A model generated the notes under the pieces. That model searched no databases, was not told the DNA's origin, and saw only the letters and a list, made by a program, of their open reading frames with translations. This document shows positions 24,688 through 33,937 of a DNA stretch of 64,000 nucleotides, in pieces. A program made the position numbers and the translations under genes. The DNA lies in the NCBI GenBank assembly GCA_035532935.1, contig DATKQE010000106.1:1-64000 (forward strand). The letters run 5' to 3'. The DNA is from DATJLY01 sp035532935. GTDB lineage: Bacteria; Pseudomonadota; Alphaproteobacteria; ATCC43930; CGMCC-115725. The stretch's first letter is position 1. Each line of letters starts with the position of its first letter.

Positions 24688-24990
24688 TCATTCCGCGGCG
24701 GTGCGCCCGCCGACGGCCGGACCCATGCCCAGCGCACGCAGATAGGTCTCGAGCAGCGCCTCTTCCTCGTCGCGATCCTGCGGGTCGCGCCGCCGCAGCG
24801 CGATCACCTTGCGCATGATCTTGGTATCGAAGCCGTGGCCTTTTGCTTCGGCATAGACTTCCTTGATGTCAGCGGCCAGCGCACGCTTCTCCTCTTCGAG
24901 ACGTTCGATGCGCTCGACCAGGCTCTTGAGCTGTTTGCCGGCGATCCCGCCCGCGTCGCCGTCGGACGGCACGGTCTTCTTTTCGGCCAT
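24688..24990 (-). CDS. gapR: GapR-family nucleoid protein (DUF2312)
   Basis: 100 residues: AGKQLKSLVERIERLEEEKR, then ALAADIKEVYAEAKGHGFDT and KIMRKVIALRRRD form the conserved helical DUF2312 domain. In Caulobacter, GapR is an AT-rich/overtwisted-DNA binding protein needed for replication and segregation. The C-terminus (EEEALLETYLRALGM) is standard. A second paralogue in the genome cannot be excluded. It converges on the PEP-CTERM gene, with 43 bases between. Confidence 0.88.
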   Translation of the reverse strand: MAEKKTVPSDGDAGGIAGKQLKSLVERIERLEEEKRALAADIKEVYAEAKGHGFDTKIMRKVIALRRRDPQDRDEEEALLETYLRALGMGPAVGGRTAAE

Positions 24991-25054
24991 GATGGTTGCT
25001 CCCCGGCGAACCCTAGTCGGGCCGCCCCCGCCGCGCAAGGAGCGCGTTGCCGGC

Positions 25055-25348
25055 TCAGTGCTTGTGTGCGGCGTCGAAGCCCTGCTGCTGCAGCGGACTC
25101 GTTTCCTTCTGGAATTTCGCCTTCCATTCGTCGTAGGGCATGCCATAGACGATCTCGCGCGCCGCCGGATCGGGAATCTTGAGGCCCCGTTCGTCGCCGG
25201 CCTCGCGATACCAGCGCGACAGGCAGTTGCGGCAGAACCCGGCGAGATTCATCAGGTCGATGTTCTGCACGTCGGTGCGCTCGCGCAAATGCGCGACGAG
25301 GCGGCGGAAGGTCGCGGCCTCGAGCTCGATGCGGGTCTTGTCTTCCAT
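25055..25348 (-). CDS. DUF1244 family protein
   Basis: 97 residues with the DUF1244 signature: FRRLVAHLRERTDVQNIDLM, NLAGFCRNCLSRWYREA and YGMPYDEWKAKFQ. A conserved Cys pair (CRNC) could bind a metal, but the function is unknown. The ATG at 25348 has GGAG 7 bases upstream. It lies between gapR and an N-formylglutamate amidohydrolase gene on the same strand, a neighbourhood I recall from other alphaproteobacteria. Confidence 0.85.
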   Translation of the reverse strand: MEDKTRIELEAATFRRLVAHLRERTDVQNIDLMNLAGFCRNCLSRWYREAGDERGLKIPDPAAREIVYGMPYDEWKAKFQKETSPLQQQGFDAAHKH

Positions 25349-25418
25349 CTCGCGTCTCCGGGGCTTCGGGCAATGTCTTGATAGTGGGGACTGGCGTCGG
25401 CGATTGCCAGACCCCGTC

Positions 25419-26192
25419 TCACGCGCGCACGGCCTGCGCCACGATCGGCGCCAGCGCCGCCGCAAGGCGCGCCGCCCATGAAGCAGCGCCCGCTTCGGCA
25501 CCGACCAGATCCTGGCGCAGCTCGATCGCGACATGCGGCAGGCCGCGCGTCACGGCGTGATGGCGGACCGTGTAGCCCGATGGCTCGCGCGCCGAATAGG
25601 GCTCGTTGTCGCCGACGACGAGCGCCCGGTCCGCGCGCAGCGTTTCGAGCAGCGGCACCGGAATGCGCGGGTCGCGGTCCCACAGGATGCCGACATGCCA
25701 CGGCCGCGCCTTGCCGCCCATGACCGGCGTGAAGCTGTGGATCGCGACGAGCGCCGGCGCCGCGCCGCGCCCGATCAAGGCCGCGATCGCGCCATCGATC
25801 GCGGCGTGATAGGGTGCGAAGATCGCCTCGCGCCGCGCCAGGCGCTCCTGCAGCGCAAGCTCGCGATTGCCCGGGACCGCCACGCCGTCGCTCGTCTCGG
25901 GGATCGAGGTCGCTTCGCCGGGATCGCGGTTGCAGTCAATGACAAGGCGCGAATACCCGGCGAGAACCGCCGGCACATCGAGCGCATCGGCAAGACGCCG
26001 CGTCACCGCGGCGGCGCCGATATCCCAGCCGATGTGACGGCCCAATTCCTCGGCCGACAGCCCCAACCCGGCGAGGCAAGCCGGCACCGCGTTGCTGGCA
26101 TGATCGCAGACCAGCAGCGCCGCCGCCCTGCGTTCGGGGTGGTGCAGCAGCACAGGGGCGGGATCGTCGGGCAGGAGGTGAAACCGGGGCAT
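25419..26192 (-). CDS. N-formylglutamate amidohydrolase family protein (copy 1)
   Basis: Hydrolase of the HutG2 family, which cleaves N-formylglutamate or related N-acyl amino acids. Visible motifs are LLVCDHASNAVPA (metal-binding Asp-His), IDCNRDPGEATSIPE, AIHSFTPVMGG and VAIELRQDLV. With the ATG at 26192 it has 257 residues; an ATG at 26237 would add 15 residues that look non-conserved. No histidine-utilisation genes are nearby, so the real substrate is uncertain. A second family member is at 42880-43770. Confidence 0.82.
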   Translation of the reverse strand: MPRFHLLPDDPAPVLLHHPERRAAALLVCDHASNAVPACLAGLGLSAEELGRHIGWDIGAAAVTRRLADALDVPAVLAGYSRLVIDCNRDPGEATSIPETSDGVAVPGNRELALQERLARREAIFAPYHAAIDGAIAALIGRGAAPALVAIHSFTPVMGGKARPWHVGILWDRDPRIPVPLLETLRADRALVVGDNEPYSAREPSGYTVRHHAVTRGLPHVAIELRQDLVGAEAGAASWAARLAAALAPIVAQAVRA

Positions 26193-26300
26193 GGCGGAAA
26201 GTCGGCGCAGCCGGGTTGTGTCGTAACGAGTCGCCATCCTATCTTGCCGGAAAATGGCTTGGCGAGATTTTTTGTCCCCGGCATAGGGTGAAGGAATTCG

Positions 26301-27599
26301 GTGGATCGAGGCCTTCGCGATCCCGACGCGCTATTGCGCCGTCTCTTCGATGCTGCACTTGCGGCGGCCCGGCCGGCGACGGCGCTGCCGCCGCATTTGC
26401 CGGCGCCGCCGCGCGGCCGCACCGTCGTCGTCGGCGCCGGCAAGGCCGCCGCCGCGATGGCGCAGGCGGTCGAGGTGCATTGGCCCGGTCCAATCTCCGG
26501 CATCGTCGTCACCCGCTATGGCCATGCCCTGCCGTGCCGGCAGATCGAAATCGTGGAGGCCGGCCATCCGGTACCCGACCAAGCCGGGCTCGCGGCGGCG
26601 CGACGCATCGCCGCTGCGGTGGCGGAGCTCGGCCCGGAGGATCTCGTGCTGTGCCTGCTCTCGGGCGGCGCCTCGGCGCTGCTGACCTTGCCGGCGCCGG
26701 GGCTCACCCTCGCCGACAAGCAGGCGGTGACGCGGGCGCTGTTGCGCTCGGGCGCCACCATCGGCGAGATAAATTGCGTACGCAAGCATATCTCTGCCGC
26801 CAAGGGCGGCCGCCTCGCCGCCGCCGCGGCGCCGGCGCCGGTGGTGACGCTCGCCATCTCCGACGTGCCCGGCGACGACCCCGCGGTGATCGGCTCGGGC
26901 CCGACCGTCGCCGATCCGACGCGCTTTGCCGATGCGCGCGCGATCCTCGCCCGTTACGCGATCGTGCCGCCGCCGGCTGTAGCGGCGCATCTCGAAGCCG
27001 CCAGCGACGAGACGCCAAAGCCGGGCGACGCGCGCCTTGCCGGCAGCCGCTATGTGCTGGTGGCGACGCCCGGCCAGGCGCTGGACGCGGCGGCCGGCGT
27101 TGCGCGCGCGGCAGGCGTGACGCCGCTCGTCCTCAGCGACCGGATCGAGGGCGAGGCGCGCGAGGCCGCGCGCGTCATGGCCGGCATCGCGCTTCAGGCC
27201 GCCGCGGGGCGTCTCGTCGTCGGCGAGCAGGCGCTGGCGCTGCCGGCGGTGCTGCTGTCGGGCGGCGAGACCACGGTCACGGTACGCGGCAAGGGACGCG
27301 GCGGGCGCAATGCCGAGTTCGCACTGGCGCTCGCCATCGCGCTCGGCGGGCACAGGGCGATCCATGCGCTCGCTTGCGACAGCGACGGCATCGACGGCAC
27401 CGAGGACAATGCCGGCGCCGCGATCGGCCCCACGAGCTTGGCCCGCGCCCGCGATCGGGGGCTCGACCTCAAGGCGCTGCTCGCCGACAACGACGCCTGG
27501 AGCGCGTTTCATGCACTCGGCGATCTCGTGGTGACCGGCCCGACCCTCACCAATGTCAACGACTTTCGTGCGATCCTCGTAGTCGAGAAGGACCAATGA
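26301..27599 (+). CDS. Glycerate 2-kinase (MOFRL family)
   Basis: Phosphorylates D-glycerate to 2-phosphoglycerate; older annotations call the family hydroxypyruvate reductase (TtuD). The 432 residues contain VVGAGKAAAAMAQAVE, LCLLSGGASALLTLPAPGLT, AISDVPGDDPAVIGSGPT, the MOFRL segment LLSGGETTVTVRGKGRGGRN and CDSDGIDGTEDNAGA. The GTG start at 26301 lies in the divergent gap to the amidohydrolase. It overlaps pyk by four bases (ATGA). Its product feeds 2-phosphoglycerate via enolase into pyruvate kinase, which fits the overlapping pyk. Confidence 0.9.
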   Translation: MDRGLRDPDALLRRLFDAALAAARPATALPPHLPAPPRGRTVVVGAGKAAAAMAQAVEVHWPGPISGIVVTRYGHALPCRQIEIVEAGHPVPDQAGLAAARRIAAAVAELGPEDLVLCLLSGGASALLTLPAPGLTLADKQAVTRALLRSGATIGEINCVRKHISAAKGGRLAAAAAPAPVVTLAISDVPGDDPAVIGSGPTVADPTRFADARAILARYAIVPPPAVAAHLEAASDETPKPGDARLAGSRYVLVATPGQALDAAAGVARAAGVTPLVLSDRIEGEAREAARVMAGIALQAAAGRLVVGEQALALPAVLLSGGETTVTVRGKGRGGRNAEFALALAIALGGHRAIHALACDSDGIDGTEDNAGAAIGPTSLARARDRGLDLKALLADNDAWSAFHALGDLVVTGPTLTNVNDFRAILVVEKDQ

Positions 27600-29014
27600 G
27601 ACGCCAACGCGCCGCCAAGATCGTCGCCACCCTGGGCCCCGCCAGTTCGACGCCGGAGATGATCGAGGCGCTGTTCGACGCCGGCGTCGACGTGTTCCGG
27701 CTCAATTTCAGCCACGGCAAGGCCGAGGAGCACCGCGCGCGCTGCGCCGCCATCCGCGCGCTCGAACGCCGCAACGGCCGGCCGATCGGCGTGATGGCCG
27801 ATCTGCAGGGACCCAAGCTGCGCGTCGGCAGCTTCGTCGGCGGCACCGCCAAGCTCGTGGCCGGCGAGCCGTTCCGCCTCGACCTTGCCAAAGCGCCTGG
27901 CGATGCCAAGCGCGCCTCGCTGCCGCATCCCGAGGTCTTTGCCGCGCTCGAGCCCGGCACCGACCTGCTGCTCGACGACGGCAATATCCGCCTCAAGGTC
28001 GAACGCTGCGGCAAGGATTATGCCGAGACCGTCGTCGCCATCGGCGGCGTGCTGTCGGACCGCAAGGGCGTCAACGTGCCCAACGCGGTGCTGCCGCTGT
28101 CGGCGCTCACTCCCAAGGACCGTTCCGATCTGGCGGTGGCGCTCGACATGGGCGTCGACTGGGTCGCGCTCTCCTTCGTGCAGCGGCCCGACGACGTGGC
28201 CGAGGCACGCAAGCTCATCGCCGGACGCGCCGGCGTGATGGTCAAGCTCGAGAAGCCGGCGGCGATCCGTCGTCTCGCCGAGATCATGGAGCTGGCCGAG
28301 GCGGTGATGGTGGCGCGCGGCGATCTCGGCGTCGAGATGCCGCCCGAGGACGTGCCGCCGGTGCAGCGCCAGATCATTCACGCCGGACGGCTGGCCGGCA
28401 AGCCGGTCGTGGTCGCGACGCAGATGCTGGAATCGATGGTGCGCGCGCCGGTGCCGACGCGTGCCGAGGCCTCGGATGTCGCGACCGCGGTCTATGAGGG
28501 CGCCGATGCGGTGATGCTCTCGGCCGAGACCGCCTCGGGCCAATATCCGCTCGAAGCGGTGACGATGATGGACCGCATCATCCGTCGGGTGCAGGCGGAC
28601 CCGCTCTATTTCGCCGGGCTCCAGTCCGAGGCGACGAGGCCCGAGCACACCACGTCGGACGCGATCAGCAATGCCGCGCGCCAGGTCGCCGAGACCGTCG
28701 GCGCCGCCGCCATTCTGTCCTACACCACCTCGGGCGCGACCGCCTTGCGCGCCGCGCGCGAGCGGCCCAACGTGCCGGTGCTGGCGCTGACGTCGCGGAT
28801 CGAGACGGCGCGGCGGCTCGCGCTGGTCTGGGGGCTGCATTGCGTCCACACGCGTGACGTGAAGAGTTTCACCGACATGGTGCAGCGCGCGACCCGCACG
28901 GCGCACAAGGAAGGCTTTGCCGCCACGGGTGACCGCATCGTCATCACCGCCGGCGTGCCCTTCGGCACCCCCGGCGCCACCAACGTCCTGCGCATCGCCT
29001 GGATCGAGGCGTGA
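27596..29014 (+). CDS. pyk: Pyruvate kinase
   Basis: Transfers phosphate from phosphoenolpyruvate to ADP, the final step of glycolysis. 473 residues: AAKIVATLGPASSTPEMIEA, LNFSHGKAEEH, ADLQGPKLRVG, the K+/Mg2+ site MVKLEKPAAI followed by VARGDLGVEMPPEDVP, ATQMLESM and SAETASGQYP. The C-terminal alpha/beta domain is intact. Its start overlaps the glycerate kinase stop, so the two are translationally coupled. It ends 23 bases before the flavin monooxygenase start. Confidence 0.96.
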   Translation: MRRQRAAKIVATLGPASSTPEMIEALFDAGVDVFRLNFSHGKAEEHRARCAAIRALERRNGRPIGVMADLQGPKLRVGSFVGGTAKLVAGEPFRLDLAKAPGDAKRASLPHPEVFAALEPGTDLLLDDGNIRLKVERCGKDYAETVVAIGGVLSDRKGVNVPNAVLPLSALTPKDRSDLAVALDMGVDWVALSFVQRPDDVAEARKLIAGRAGVMVKLEKPAAIRRLAEIMELAEAVMVARGDLGVEMPPEDVPPVQRQIIHAGRLAGKPVVVATQMLESMVRAPVPTRAEASDVATAVYEGADAVMLSAETASGQYPLEAVTMMDRIIRRVQADPLYFAGLQSEATRPEHTTSDAISNAARQVAETVGAAAILSYTTSGATALRAARERPNVPVLALTSRIETARRLALVWGLHCVHTRDVKSFTDMVQRATRTAHKEGFAATGDRIVITAGVPFGTPGATNVLRIAWIEA

Positions 29015-29037
29015 GGCAATCGGAAAAGAGGAACAAC

Positions 29038-30624
29038 GTGGAGAAACAATATCAGGTCGTCATCGTCGGCGGCGGCCCCGTGGGCGTGGCGCTCGCCGTG
29101 GAACTCGGGCTCCGCGGCGTATCGTGCGCGCTGGTGGAGCGCCGGCGCGAGCCGCAGCGAATTCCCAAGGGACAGAACCTCAGTCAGCGCACCCTGGAGC
29201 ATTTCCATTGCTGGGGCATCGCCGACGCGCTCAGGGCCGCGCGCATCATGCCGACCGGCTATCCCATCAGCGGGATCACCGCCTACGGCAATCTGATGAG
29301 CCCCTACTGGTACGCACCGCCGCAACGCGAGATCGTCCGCTCCTATTACTTCGAGGACACCGAAAGGCTGCCGCAGTACGAGACGGAAAAAGTGCTGCGC
29401 GCGCGGATGGCAGAGGTCGCCAATGTCGATAGCCGGATCGGGTGGTCGGCGGAATCGGTCGCGCAGGACGACGATGGCGCGCGCGTCACCATTGTCGAGG
29501 CCGGAGGTACCGGACGCGAGGTGCTGACGGCGGATTATGTCGTCGGCTGCGACGGCGCCCACTCCACCGTCCGCGACCAGATCGGCATCGCGCGCAGCGG
29601 CTCGGATTTCGACCAGGTCATGGTGCTGGCCGTGTTTCGCTCGCGCGCGCTGCATGAGGGGCTCAAGCGCTTCCCCGAACGGGCCACCTACAATGCGCTC
29701 CATCCGGACCTGAAAGGGTATTGGCAGTTCTTCGGCCGGATCGATGTCGGCGAGGGATGGTTCTTCCATGCCCCCGTGCCGGCCGACACCACCACCGAGA
29801 ACTACGACTTCAAGGGCCTGATCCAGAAAGCCGCGGGCTTCGCGTTCGACTGCACGTTCGACCACGTCGGATTCTGGGACCTGCGGGTCGCCGTCGCGGA
29901 GACCTACCGGGTCGGCCGCGTCTTCATCGCCGGAGATGCGGCGCACAGCCATCCTCCCTACGGGAGTTTTGGTCTTAATAATGGTTTAGAGGACGTAGCT
30001 AATCTCGGCTGGAAACTTGCGGCGCGCTTAGCGGGCTGGGGCAGCGACGCCCTGCTCGATTCCTACGGCGACGAGCGGCGCCCCATCTTCAAGGAGACCG
30101 GCGAGGATTTCATCGCCTCGCGCATCCGGGCGGATCACGCCTTCCTCGAGCGCTACAACCCCGACCGCGACCGCGCGGAATTCGAGCTGGCGTGGAAGAA
30201 ACGGCAGGAGACGGCCGGCAACGCAGTGCAGAGCTATGAGCCGAATTACGAGGGCTCGTCGGTGGTCGTGGGCCCGCCCAACGGCGTATGCAGCGCTCAC
30301 GGCACGCACATGTTCCGGGCGAGAGCCGGGCATCACCTCGCGCCGCAGAAGCTGTCATCCGGCCGGAATGTCTTCGAGGAGCTCGGTACTGGCTTCACCC
30401 TGCTCGCGTTCGACGCGGAAGCGGGCGCCGTCCCGGCGTTCGAGCAGGCGGCGCGATCGCTGAACATCCCGTTGACGGTGATCAGGGACAGCTATGCCGG
30501 CGGACGGGACGCCTATGAGGCGCGGCTGACGCTGGTTCGTCCCGACCAGTACGTGGTCTGGACCGGCGACCGCCCGCCCGGCGACGTGCGTGGACTGCTC
30601 GGCAAAGTCACGGGCCGCGCATAG
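29038..30624 (+). CDS. FAD-dependent aromatic-ring monooxygenase (PheA/TfdB family)
   Basis: Group A flavoprotein hydroxylase of about 528 residues. Visible are the dinucleotide motif VVIVGGGPVGVALAVELGL, the DG motif VVGCDGAHSTVRDQIGI, the GD motif RVFIAGDAAHSHPPYGSFGL and NNGLEDVANLGWKLA, then a thioredoxin-like C-terminal domain. The substrate is unknown; phenols and 3-hydroxyphenylpropionate-like compounds are typical. The GTG at 29038 has GAGG 6 bases upstream. A short AT-richer patch with unusual codons occurs at 29967-30010 (about GLNNGLEDVANL), perhaps a local recombination scar. Confidence 0.87.
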   Translation: MEKQYQVVIVGGGPVGVALAVELGLRGVSCALVERRREPQRIPKGQNLSQRTLEHFHCWGIADALRAARIMPTGYPISGITAYGNLMSPYWYAPPQREIVRSYYFEDTERLPQYETEKVLRARMAEVANVDSRIGWSAESVAQDDDGARVTIVEAGGTGREVLTADYVVGCDGAHSTVRDQIGIARSGSDFDQVMVLAVFRSRALHEGLKRFPERATYNALHPDLKGYWQFFGRIDVGEGWFFHAPVPADTTTENYDFKGLIQKAAGFAFDCTFDHVGFWDLRVAVAETYRVGRVFIAGDAAHSHPPYGSFGLNNGLEDVANLGWKLAARLAGWGSDALLDSYGDERRPIFKETGEDFIASRIRADHAFLERYNPDRDRAEFELAWKKRQETAGNAVQSYEPNYEGSSVVVGPPNGVCSAHGTHMFRARAGHHLAPQKLSSGRNVFEELGTGFTLLAFDAEAGAVPAFEQAARSLNIPLTVIRDSYAGGRDAYEARLTLVRPDQYVVWTGDRPPGDVRGLLGKVTGRA

Positions 30625-30646
30625 AGCATGATCGCTTCGACGCGAA

Positions 30647-31042
30647 TTACGCCGGCGGCAGCAGCTTGTAGCCGTGGGCACGGAGGCAATCGGCGACGGA
30701 GCGGAGTTCTTCGGGCTTGGCGGGCGGCGGCGCGGGCGCTGCCTTGAAGGTGGCGGCGGTGCCGGCACCGGCCACGGCGCCCGCACCGGCGCCGATGCCT
30801 TCGGCCTGGCTGATCGCGGTGCTGGAGCCGGCGAAAGCACCGGCGCCCAAGCCGACCGAAGCCCCCATGATCGCGCCGGCGATCAGCGGACCTGCCGTGT
30901 CCTTGCCCGCGGCGATCGCCTGACACCGGTCGAGATCGCGCTGGAACACCACCGGATCGACGCCGGTCATGTCGACGAGCGGCGGCGAGGCGCAGCCGGC
31001 GAGGCCGAGGGCGATGGTGGCAAATGCGATGATGCGGCGCAT
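30647..31042 (-). CDS. Glycine-zipper lipoprotein
   Basis: 131 residues: lipoprotein signal with lipobox LAGC (residues 15-18, IIAFATIALGLAGCASPP), a region with two further cysteines (RCQAIAA; ADCLRAHGY) and a glycine-zipper stretch GAIMGASVGLGAGAFAG ... GAGAGAVAGAGTA that can insert in membranes. GGAG lies 6 bases upstream of the ATG. Such proteins are outer-membrane-associated with poorly defined roles. It is divergent from the glycosyltransferase gene. Confidence 0.8.
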   Translation of the reverse strand: MRRIIAFATIALGLAGCASPPLVDMTGVDPVVFQRDLDRCQAIAAGKDTAGPLIAGAIMGASVGLGAGAFAGSSTAISQAEGIGAGAGAVAGAGTAATFKAAPAPPPAKPEELRSVADCLRAHGYKLLPPA

Positions 31043-31199
31043 GGCAGCTCCGTTGCAGCCTCCAGCCTCGCAGATGCGCACGCCGGCGACATGATCCACA
31101 TCAAGCCGCGCGCCGCGCCGCCGCTCAACCCGGATTCGGCCTGAAACGCGGCAGATTTTGTCGCGGCCGGGGAAGTGTGCTACACCGCCGCGCTCGGCC

Positions 31200-31982
31200 A
31201 TGGATCTGTCGATCGTCATTCCGGTCCGCAACGAGGCGGCCAACGTCGCGCCGCTCGTCGCGGAAATCCGCACCGCGCTCGACGTCAATCTCGATTACGA
31301 GATCGTCTATGTCGATGACGGCAGCAGCGACGGCACCGCCGCCGCAGTGCGCGAACGCGCCCGTGATTTCGCGCGCGTCCAACTGGTGCGGCACCGCCGC
31401 AGCCACGGCCAGAGCGCCGCGATCCGCAGCGGCATCCTGGCAGCGAGGGGGACCTTCATCGCCACGATCGACGGCGACGGCCAGAACGACCCGGCCGACA
31501 TCCCGCGCCTTTATGCGCTCGCGCGCGCGGCACCGGCCGAGCCGCCGCTGCTCGTCGCCGGCTGGCGCGCCAAGCGCCGGGACACGCTGCTGAAGCGGCT
31601 GTCCTCGCGCATCGCCAATGCCGTGCGGGCGCGCCTGCTGGGCGATGCCACGCCCGATACCGGCTGCGGGCTCAAGGTGCTGCGCCGCGAGCATTTCCTG
31701 GCGCTGCCTTATTTCGACCATTATCACCGCTTCCTGCCGGCGCTGGTGCTGCGCCAGGGCGGCCGAACGATGTCGGTGCCGGTGAACCATCGTCCGCGCC
31801 AGCGCGGGCGATCGAATTACGGCCTTTTCGACCGGTTATGGGTCGGCATTGTCGATCTCTGCGGCGTGATGTGGCTGATGCGCCGCGCGAGCCGGCCCGA
31901 CATCGTGGCCGAAGACGCAGCGATCGAGCTGCCGCCGGCGCATCGAACCGTGCCCGAGCCACACGCCTCTTCCGGCCCATGA
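31200..31982 (+). CDS. Family 2 glycosyltransferase (dolichyl-phosphate mannose synthase-like)
   Basis: 260 residues: LSIVIPVRNEAANVAPLVAE, YVDDGSSDGT, the DxD-containing TIDGDGQNDPADIPRLY and an acceptor-side RQRGRSNYGLFDRLWVG. The catalytic domain is complete; there is only a weak hydrophobic segment near 215-230 and no C-terminal membrane domain. It probably transfers a sugar to a polyprenyl phosphate. Its stop overlaps the start of the TVP38-type membrane protein (ATGA), so the two likely act together in envelope glycolipid handling; this is inference. Confidence 0.88.
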   Translation: MDLSIVIPVRNEAANVAPLVAEIRTALDVNLDYEIVYVDDGSSDGTAAAVRERARDFARVQLVRHRRSHGQSAAIRSGILAARGTFIATIDGDGQNDPADIPRLYALARAAPAEPPLLVAGWRAKRRDTLLKRLSSRIANAVRARLLGDATPDTGCGLKVLRREHFLALPYFDHYHRFLPALVLRQGGRTMSVPVNHRPRQRGRSNYGLFDRLWVGIVDLCGVMWLMRRASRPDIVAEDAAIELPPAHRTVPEPHASSGP

Positions 31983-32644
31983 GAACGGCGCCCCCTCCGC
32001 TCGCCGCATGGCGCCAGGCAGGACGCGTCCTGGTGCTGGTCGCGCTTGCCGCCGGCGCGGTGTTCGCGTGGCAGCATCGCTACGCGCTCGATCCCGATTC
32101 GCTCGCGCGCGCGATTGCGGCCTGGCCGGCGGCGCCGCTGGTCTTTCTCGCCGCGCATGTCGTGGCGAGTCTGTGCTTTTTTCCGCGCACGGTGCTGGCG
32201 ATGGCGGCGGGGCTGGTCTTCGGCATGGGCTGGGGCGTGACCTGGGCGGTATGCGGCAGCGTGCTCGGCGCCGTCGCCGGATTCCTGCTGGCACGCTATG
32301 TCAATGGCGGCCTGATCGAGCCCGAGTCCATGCCGCGGCTCGGGCCCGTGCTGCAGCGCGCCGAGGCCGGCGGCTGGCGCGCGGTGATGGCGCTGCGGCT
32401 CATCCCGGTGGTGCCGCACAGCCTTGCCAATTACGCGCTCGGCCTCACCCGCCTGAAGCTCTCGAGCTATCTGCTGGGATCGTTTTTGGGGCAGTTGCCG
32501 ATGACCATCGCCTATGTCGACCTCGGCGCCGCGGGCGGGCGGCTGTGGCAGGGCGGAACGAGCTGGATCGCGCCGACGGTGATCGGCTTCGCGGCACTCC
32601 TGGTGTCGGTGCTGCTGCCGCGCTTCGCGCGCCAGCGCGGCTGA
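31979..32644 (+). CDS. TVP38/TMEM64 (DedA-like) membrane protein
   Basis: 221 residues with about five hydrophobic helices. The family core is FFPRTVLAMAAGLVFGMGWG, then GSVLGAVAGFLLARYV and the loop RLIPVVPHSLANYALGLTRL, followed by YLLGSFLGQLPMTIAYVDLG. These proteins move lipids or polyprenyl carriers across membranes in several bacteria. It is coupled to the glycosyltransferase by a four-base overlap and converges directly on glcF (adjacent stops). Confidence 0.88.
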   Translation: MRTAPPPLAAWRQAGRVLVLVALAAGAVFAWQHRYALDPDSLARAIAAWPAAPLVFLAAHVVASLCFFPRTVLAMAAGLVFGMGWGVTWAVCGSVLGAVAGFLLARYVNGGLIEPESMPRLGPVLQRAEAGGWRAVMALRLIPVVPHSLANYALGLTRLKLSSYLLGSFLGQLPMTIAYVDLGAAGGRLWQGGTSWIAPTVIGFAALLVSVLLPRFARQRG

Positions 32645-33931
32645 TCAGGCGCGCGCGAGCGCCGGCGGCGCCGGGCCGCCCGTGGCCCAGTCGAGCAGTT
32701 CCACCGTGTGCACGACCGGCAAGGCGGTGCCGGTGGCAAGCTGGGTCATGCAGCCGATATTGCCGCAGGCGACGAGATCGGGCCGCGTGCCTTCGATGTG
32801 ACCGAGCTTGCGGTCGCGCAGCGCCCGTGCAAGTGCCGGCTGCAGAAGATTATACGTGCCGGCCGAGCCGCAGCAGAGATGCCCTTCCGGCACGTCGAGC
32901 ACGGTGAAGCCGGCGGCGACGAGCAGCGCCGGCGGCTCGTTCCGAATGCGCTGGCCGTGCTGGAGCGAGCAGGCGGCGTGATAAGCAACCTTGAGCCCGC
33001 TCGGGCGCGGCGGCGGCGCCAGGCCGAGCGCGGCGACGAATTCCGATATGTCCTTCGCCAGCGCCGAGATCCGCGCGGCACGCGCGGCATAGCCCGCTTC
33101 GCTGCGCAGCATGAAGCCGTATTCCTTCACCGTCACGCCGCAACCCGACGTGTTGCTCACCACCGCGTCGAGTCCGCCCGCGTCGAGCGCCGCGCTCCAG
33201 GCATCGACATTGGCGCGGGCCTGGGCGAGCGCATCGCGTCCCATGTGATACGCCAGCCCGCCGCAGCATCCCGCGCCCGGGGCGACGACGACCTCGCAGC
33301 CGTGGCGCGTCAGCAGCCGGACCGTCGCTGCATTGATCTCGGGCGCGAGCACGCTCTGCACGCAACCGGTCAGCAGCGCCACGCGCTTCCTTCGCGCGCC
33401 TTCGGCCGCAAAGACCTGCGGCCGCTCCACCGGGCCGGGATTGGGCAGACGCGCCGGCACCAATGCTGCGATCGCGCCGAGCCGTCCGGGCAGAAGGCGA
33501 AGCAGCGGCCGCAGGATGACGGCGGCGAGGAGCGCCGCCCGGAACGGCACCGGGCGCGGCAGCACCGTGGCGATGAGCGCGCGTAGTGCCCGCTCCGGCG
33601 CCGGCCGGACATAAGTCTCCTCGATACGCTGTCGCGCCAGATCGACGAGATGCATGTAATGCACGCCCGAGGGACAGGTCGTCATGCAGGCGAGACAAGA
33701 GAGACAGCGATCGATGTGGCGCACGACCGCGGCGCTGGCGTCGGCGCCGCGCTCCAGCATATCCTTGATGAGATATATCCGTCCGCGCGGCCCGTCGAGC
33801 TCGTCGCCCAAGAGCGCAAAGGTCGGACAGGTCGCGTTGCAGAAGCCGCAATGGACACAGGTGCGCAGAATCCCGTTCGCCTCGACGAGGTCGGGATCGG
33901 CCATTTGCGCCAGGGTGAAATTGGTCTGCAT
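32645..33931 (-). CDS. glcF: Glycolate oxidase iron-sulfur subunit GlcF
   Basis: Electron-transfer subunit of the GlcDEF glycolate oxidase. The 428 residues carry two 4Fe-4S motifs, CVHCGFCNATCP (about 25-36) and CLSCLACMTTCP (about 75-86), and two CCG domains with GAGCCGGLAYHMG and GHLCCGSAGTYNLLQP. It is third in the glcD-glcE-glcF operon, six bases after glcE. It feeds electrons from glycolate oxidation to the quinone pool at the inner membrane. Confidence 0.95.
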   Translation of the reverse strand: MQTNFTLAQMADPDLVEANGILRTCVHCGFCNATCPTFALLGDELDGPRGRIYLIKDMLERGADASAAVVRHIDRCLSCLACMTTCPSGVHYMHLVDLARQRIEETYVRPAPERALRALIATVLPRPVPFRAALLAAVILRPLLRLLPGRLGAIAALVPARLPNPGPVERPQVFAAEGARRKRVALLTGCVQSVLAPEINAATVRLLTRHGCEVVVAPGAGCCGGLAYHMGRDALAQARANVDAWSAALDAGGLDAVVSNTSGCGVTVKEYGFMLRSEAGYAARAARISALAKDISEFVAALGLAPPPRPSGLKVAYHAACSLQHGQRIRNEPPALLVAAGFTVLDVPEGHLCCGSAGTYNLLQPALARALRDRKLGHIEGTRPDLVACGNIGCMTQLATGTALPVVHTVELLDWATGGPAPPALARA

Positions 33932-33937
33932 CGCCGC

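Noticed and set aside
26216..29014. A 932-codon fusion of glycerate kinase region and pyruvate kinase
   Set aside because: The first 460 codons are an out-of-frame reading of the glycerate kinase gene; pyruvate kinase starts at its own ATG at 27596.
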